The notes under the pieces are model-generated. The model searched no databases, was not told where the DNA came from, and worked only from the letters and a program-made list of their open reading frames with translations. From the NCBI GenBank assembly GCA_905181745.1, contig CAJIYV010000032.1, positions 1 to 6,973 of the forward strand: DNA of 6,973 nucleotides, written 5' to 3'. The position numbers were made by a program, and so were the translations under genes. This stretch comes from an uncultured Actinomycetes bacterium (GTDB taxonomy: Bacteria; Actinomycetota; Actinomycetes; S36-B12). Within the stretch, counting starts at the first letter, position 1; every line of letters starts with the position of its first letter. Shown piece after piece: positions 5,947 to 6,973 of the stretch.

Positions 5947-5949
5947 CAC

Positions 5950-6041
5950 AGACGACCTAATTGCGACATAAGCCTAGGGCGCATTGTTTGGCTGTGCTTG
6001 TGAGGGTGCGAAAGTGATCAAACTAGGCAAGGGTAGGAATC
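5950..6041. promoter_or_regulatory. Divergent control region between kgd and the SDR gene
   Basis: The 92 bases between the outer kgd GTG (5949) and the SDR ATG must hold promoters for both directions. I could not find a well-spaced -35/-10 pair on either strand. On the minus strand, TAGGCT (5976-5971) and TTATGT (5971-5966) are possible -10 elements for kgd without a good -35. The SDR gene has AAGGG (6029-6033) and AGGA (6035-6038) ahead of its ATG. Confidence 0.4.
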
Positions 6042-6785
6042 ATGGACAACGGTGTAGCACTCATTACTGGAGGCGCCTCGGGAATTGGCTTTGCAGTTGC
6101 GGCTCAACTTGGTCGGGCCGGGTACACGGTTGCGGTTCTGGGTCGAAACGTGGAAAGTGGCCGGCAAGCGGCGACGGCGCTGTGCGAGATGGGAATTGAC
6201 GCGGTGGGTGATGGAGCCGATTTTTCGAATCATGCGGAAGTGGCGAGTCTTCGCGAACGACTCGGTCCGCTGGCAGAACCCGAAATTTTGGTGTGCTCGG
6301 CAGGAGTCATGAGCGAGAAGATGTCCAAAACCCTAAGAACTGCCCCAGATGAGTGGGATCGGGTGCTCGGGGTGAACTTGCTGGGAGTGGTGAATGCCTT
6401 AGCGCACTTCGCGCCTCCCATGGTTGCAGCGCGTTCGGGCAAAGTCATCGCCCTGTCAGCCTGCTTGGGTCGATTTAGCGGCCCCGGAACAAGCGGAGGA
6501 CTCGCGCCTTATCGCGTGAGCAAAGCAGCTGTCAATGCGTTGATTCGCAATTTTGCCGCGGAAACTGGGTGGGGGGCCCGGGGCGTGCTCGTTGATGCAG
6601 TATGTCCGAATCATTGCCGAACACCTATGGGGGGACCTGATGCCCCGAGATCAGCAGATGAGGGAGCAGAAACCGTTGCCTGGCTCGCTCAAACCAACCT
6701 TGAGGTTCGACGGAATTTCATTGGAAATGTCGATTTTCCCCTCACTGGGTTGCTGTGGGAGGATCAAAAAATCATTTCTTGGTAA
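6042..6785 (+). CDS. Short-chain dehydrogenase/reductase (SDR)
   Basis: A 247-residue classical SDR, an NAD(P)-dependent oxidoreductase with a Rossmann fold. The cofactor loop TGGASGIG is at residues 9-16. LGRN (33-36), with an Arg after the second strand, suggests NADP(H) preference. The usual NNAG is CSAG (85-88). Catalytic residues are Asn112, probably Ser139 in ALSACLG, and Tyr157/Lys161 in YRVSK. Ser139 is 18 residues before Tyr157 rather than the common 13, because of a Gly/Ser-rich insert (GPGTSGG); similar inserts occur in carbonyl-reductase-like SDRs. The post-catalytic PG motif is changed to CPNHCRTPMGG. The substrate cannot be told from sequence. The gene diverges from kgd with 92-107 bases between starts; no functional link to 2-oxoglutarate metabolism is evident. 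Confidence 0.92.
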   Translation: MDNGVALITGGASGIGFAVAAQLGRAGYTVAVLGRNVESGRQAATALCEMGIDAVGDGADFSNHAEVASLRERLGPLAEPEILVCSAGVMSEKMSKTLRTAPDEWDRVLGVNLLGVVNALAHFAPPMVAARSGKVIALSACLGRFSGPGTSGGLAPYRVSKAAVNALIRNFAAETGWGARGVLVDAVCPNHCRTPMGGPDAPRSADEGAETVAWLAQTNLEVRRNFIGNVDFPLTGLLWEDQKIISW

Positions 6786-6855
6786 GCGGTCTCAGCCCAT
6801 TCTCAGCCTTGTGCTTATCCTTAGGAAGACGCGGCGCAGGGCCGGCGCGAGAACT

Positions 6856-6861
6856 TATAGT
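6856..6861 (+). promoter_or_regulatory. Possible -10 element for the exported-protein gene
   Basis: TATAGT is a good -10 hexamer, but no -35 is seen 16-18 bases upstream, where the sequence is GC-rich. Transcription would begin near 6868, leaving a leader of about 14 bases just including the ribosome binding site. Confidence 0.3.
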
Positions 6862-6868
6862 CAGAAAT

Positions 6869-6874
6869 AGGGGA
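6869..6874 (+). promoter_or_regulatory. Ribosome binding site deciding the start at 6882
   Basis: AGGGGA is 7 bases upstream of the ATG at 6882, an ideal spacing. It directly abuts another ATG at 6875, which argues against that one. Confidence 0.6.
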
Positions 6875-6881
6875 ATGTGGG

Positions 6882-6973
6882 ATGCGTGGCTCATTACGAG
6901 TACTAGCAAGTGTGGGGTTGTCAGTATTATTGGGCGCCGGTTTATTGCCCGCACAAGTCAATGCGAGCGAGGG
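6882..6973 (+). CDS. Secreted or envelope protein, N-terminal signal peptide only (cut by right edge)
   Basis: Only 30 codons are in the window and the frame is open to the edge. The visible sequence is a textbook Sec signal peptide: a short basic start (MRGSLR), a hydrophobic core of about 16 residues (VLASVGLSVLLGAGLL), then PAQVNA-SEG with a likely signal peptidase I cut after VNA. There is no lipobox cysteine, so it is probably not a lipoprotein. The mature protein lies outside the window and its function cannot be told. It starts 96 bases after the SDR stop on the same strand, with its own possible -10 element, so co-transcription with the SDR is uncertain. Confidence 0.7.
   Translation, partial: MRGSLRVLASVGLSVLLGAGLLPAQVNASE

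Noticed and set aside
6833..6849. GC-rich small inverted repeat (GCGC...GCGC) after the SDR gene as a terminator
   Set aside because: Only four outer pairs, an internal mismatch and no U-tract; not a credible intrinsic terminator.
6875..6973. Alternative ATG at 6875 in another open frame
   Set aside because: The ribosome binding site abuts it with no spacer, and its product lacks the clear signal-peptide pattern of the 6882 frame.

Overview
The window looks like a chromosomal segment from an actinobacterium (Actinomycetes-type) with base composition near 50% G+C, low for the group. Three things point that way: a 2-oxoglutarate dehydrogenase E1 fused to an E2 acyltransferase domain (Kgd/OdhA architecture), a nickel superoxide dismutase with its dedicated S26-type maturation protease, and a small protein of a family found beside kgd in Streptomyces-like genomes. 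Low G+C and tight spacing would fit a streamlined aquatic actinobacterium, but that placement is inference.

Layout. (1) Positions 1-994, minus strand: a compact operon of a GNAT acetyltransferase, an RsbW-like but degenerate anti-sigma factor, and the start of a SigB/F-type sigma factor that runs off the left edge. Junctions are a 4-base overlap and a 2-base gap. (2) 995-1235: non-coding. It holds three consecutive hairpins just past the sodN stop; the first pairs fully only as minus-strand RNA. A 12-bp palindrome lies further left. (3) 1236-2065: sodN (minus) and sodX (plus) diverge from a 98-base region with a good sigma-70-type promoter for sodX, a weaker one for sodN and a 13-bp palindrome between them. 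(4) 2072-5934, minus strand: kgd followed after 17 bases by a 59-residue DUF6104-like protein; this operon converges on sodX with only 6 bases between stops. (5) 6042-6785, plus strand: a short-chain dehydrogenase divergent from kgd. (6) 6882-6973: the start of an exported protein with a clear signal peptide, cut by the right edge.

How the parts fit. SodN is made with a leader that must be removed to expose His1 for nickel binding; SodX is the expected protease. Kgd is the entry subunit of the 2-oxoglutarate dehydrogenase complex in the TCA cycle; its small downstream partner is a candidate accessory factor. The sigma/anti-sigma pair is probably a stress-response switch. The parts worth a second look are the structured RNA after sodN, the shared sodN/sodX palindrome, the anti-sigma factor without recognisable ATP-lid motifs, and the DUF6104 partner of Kgd. 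I saw no mobile element, CRISPR array, tRNA or rRNA, and no clear new multi-gene system.
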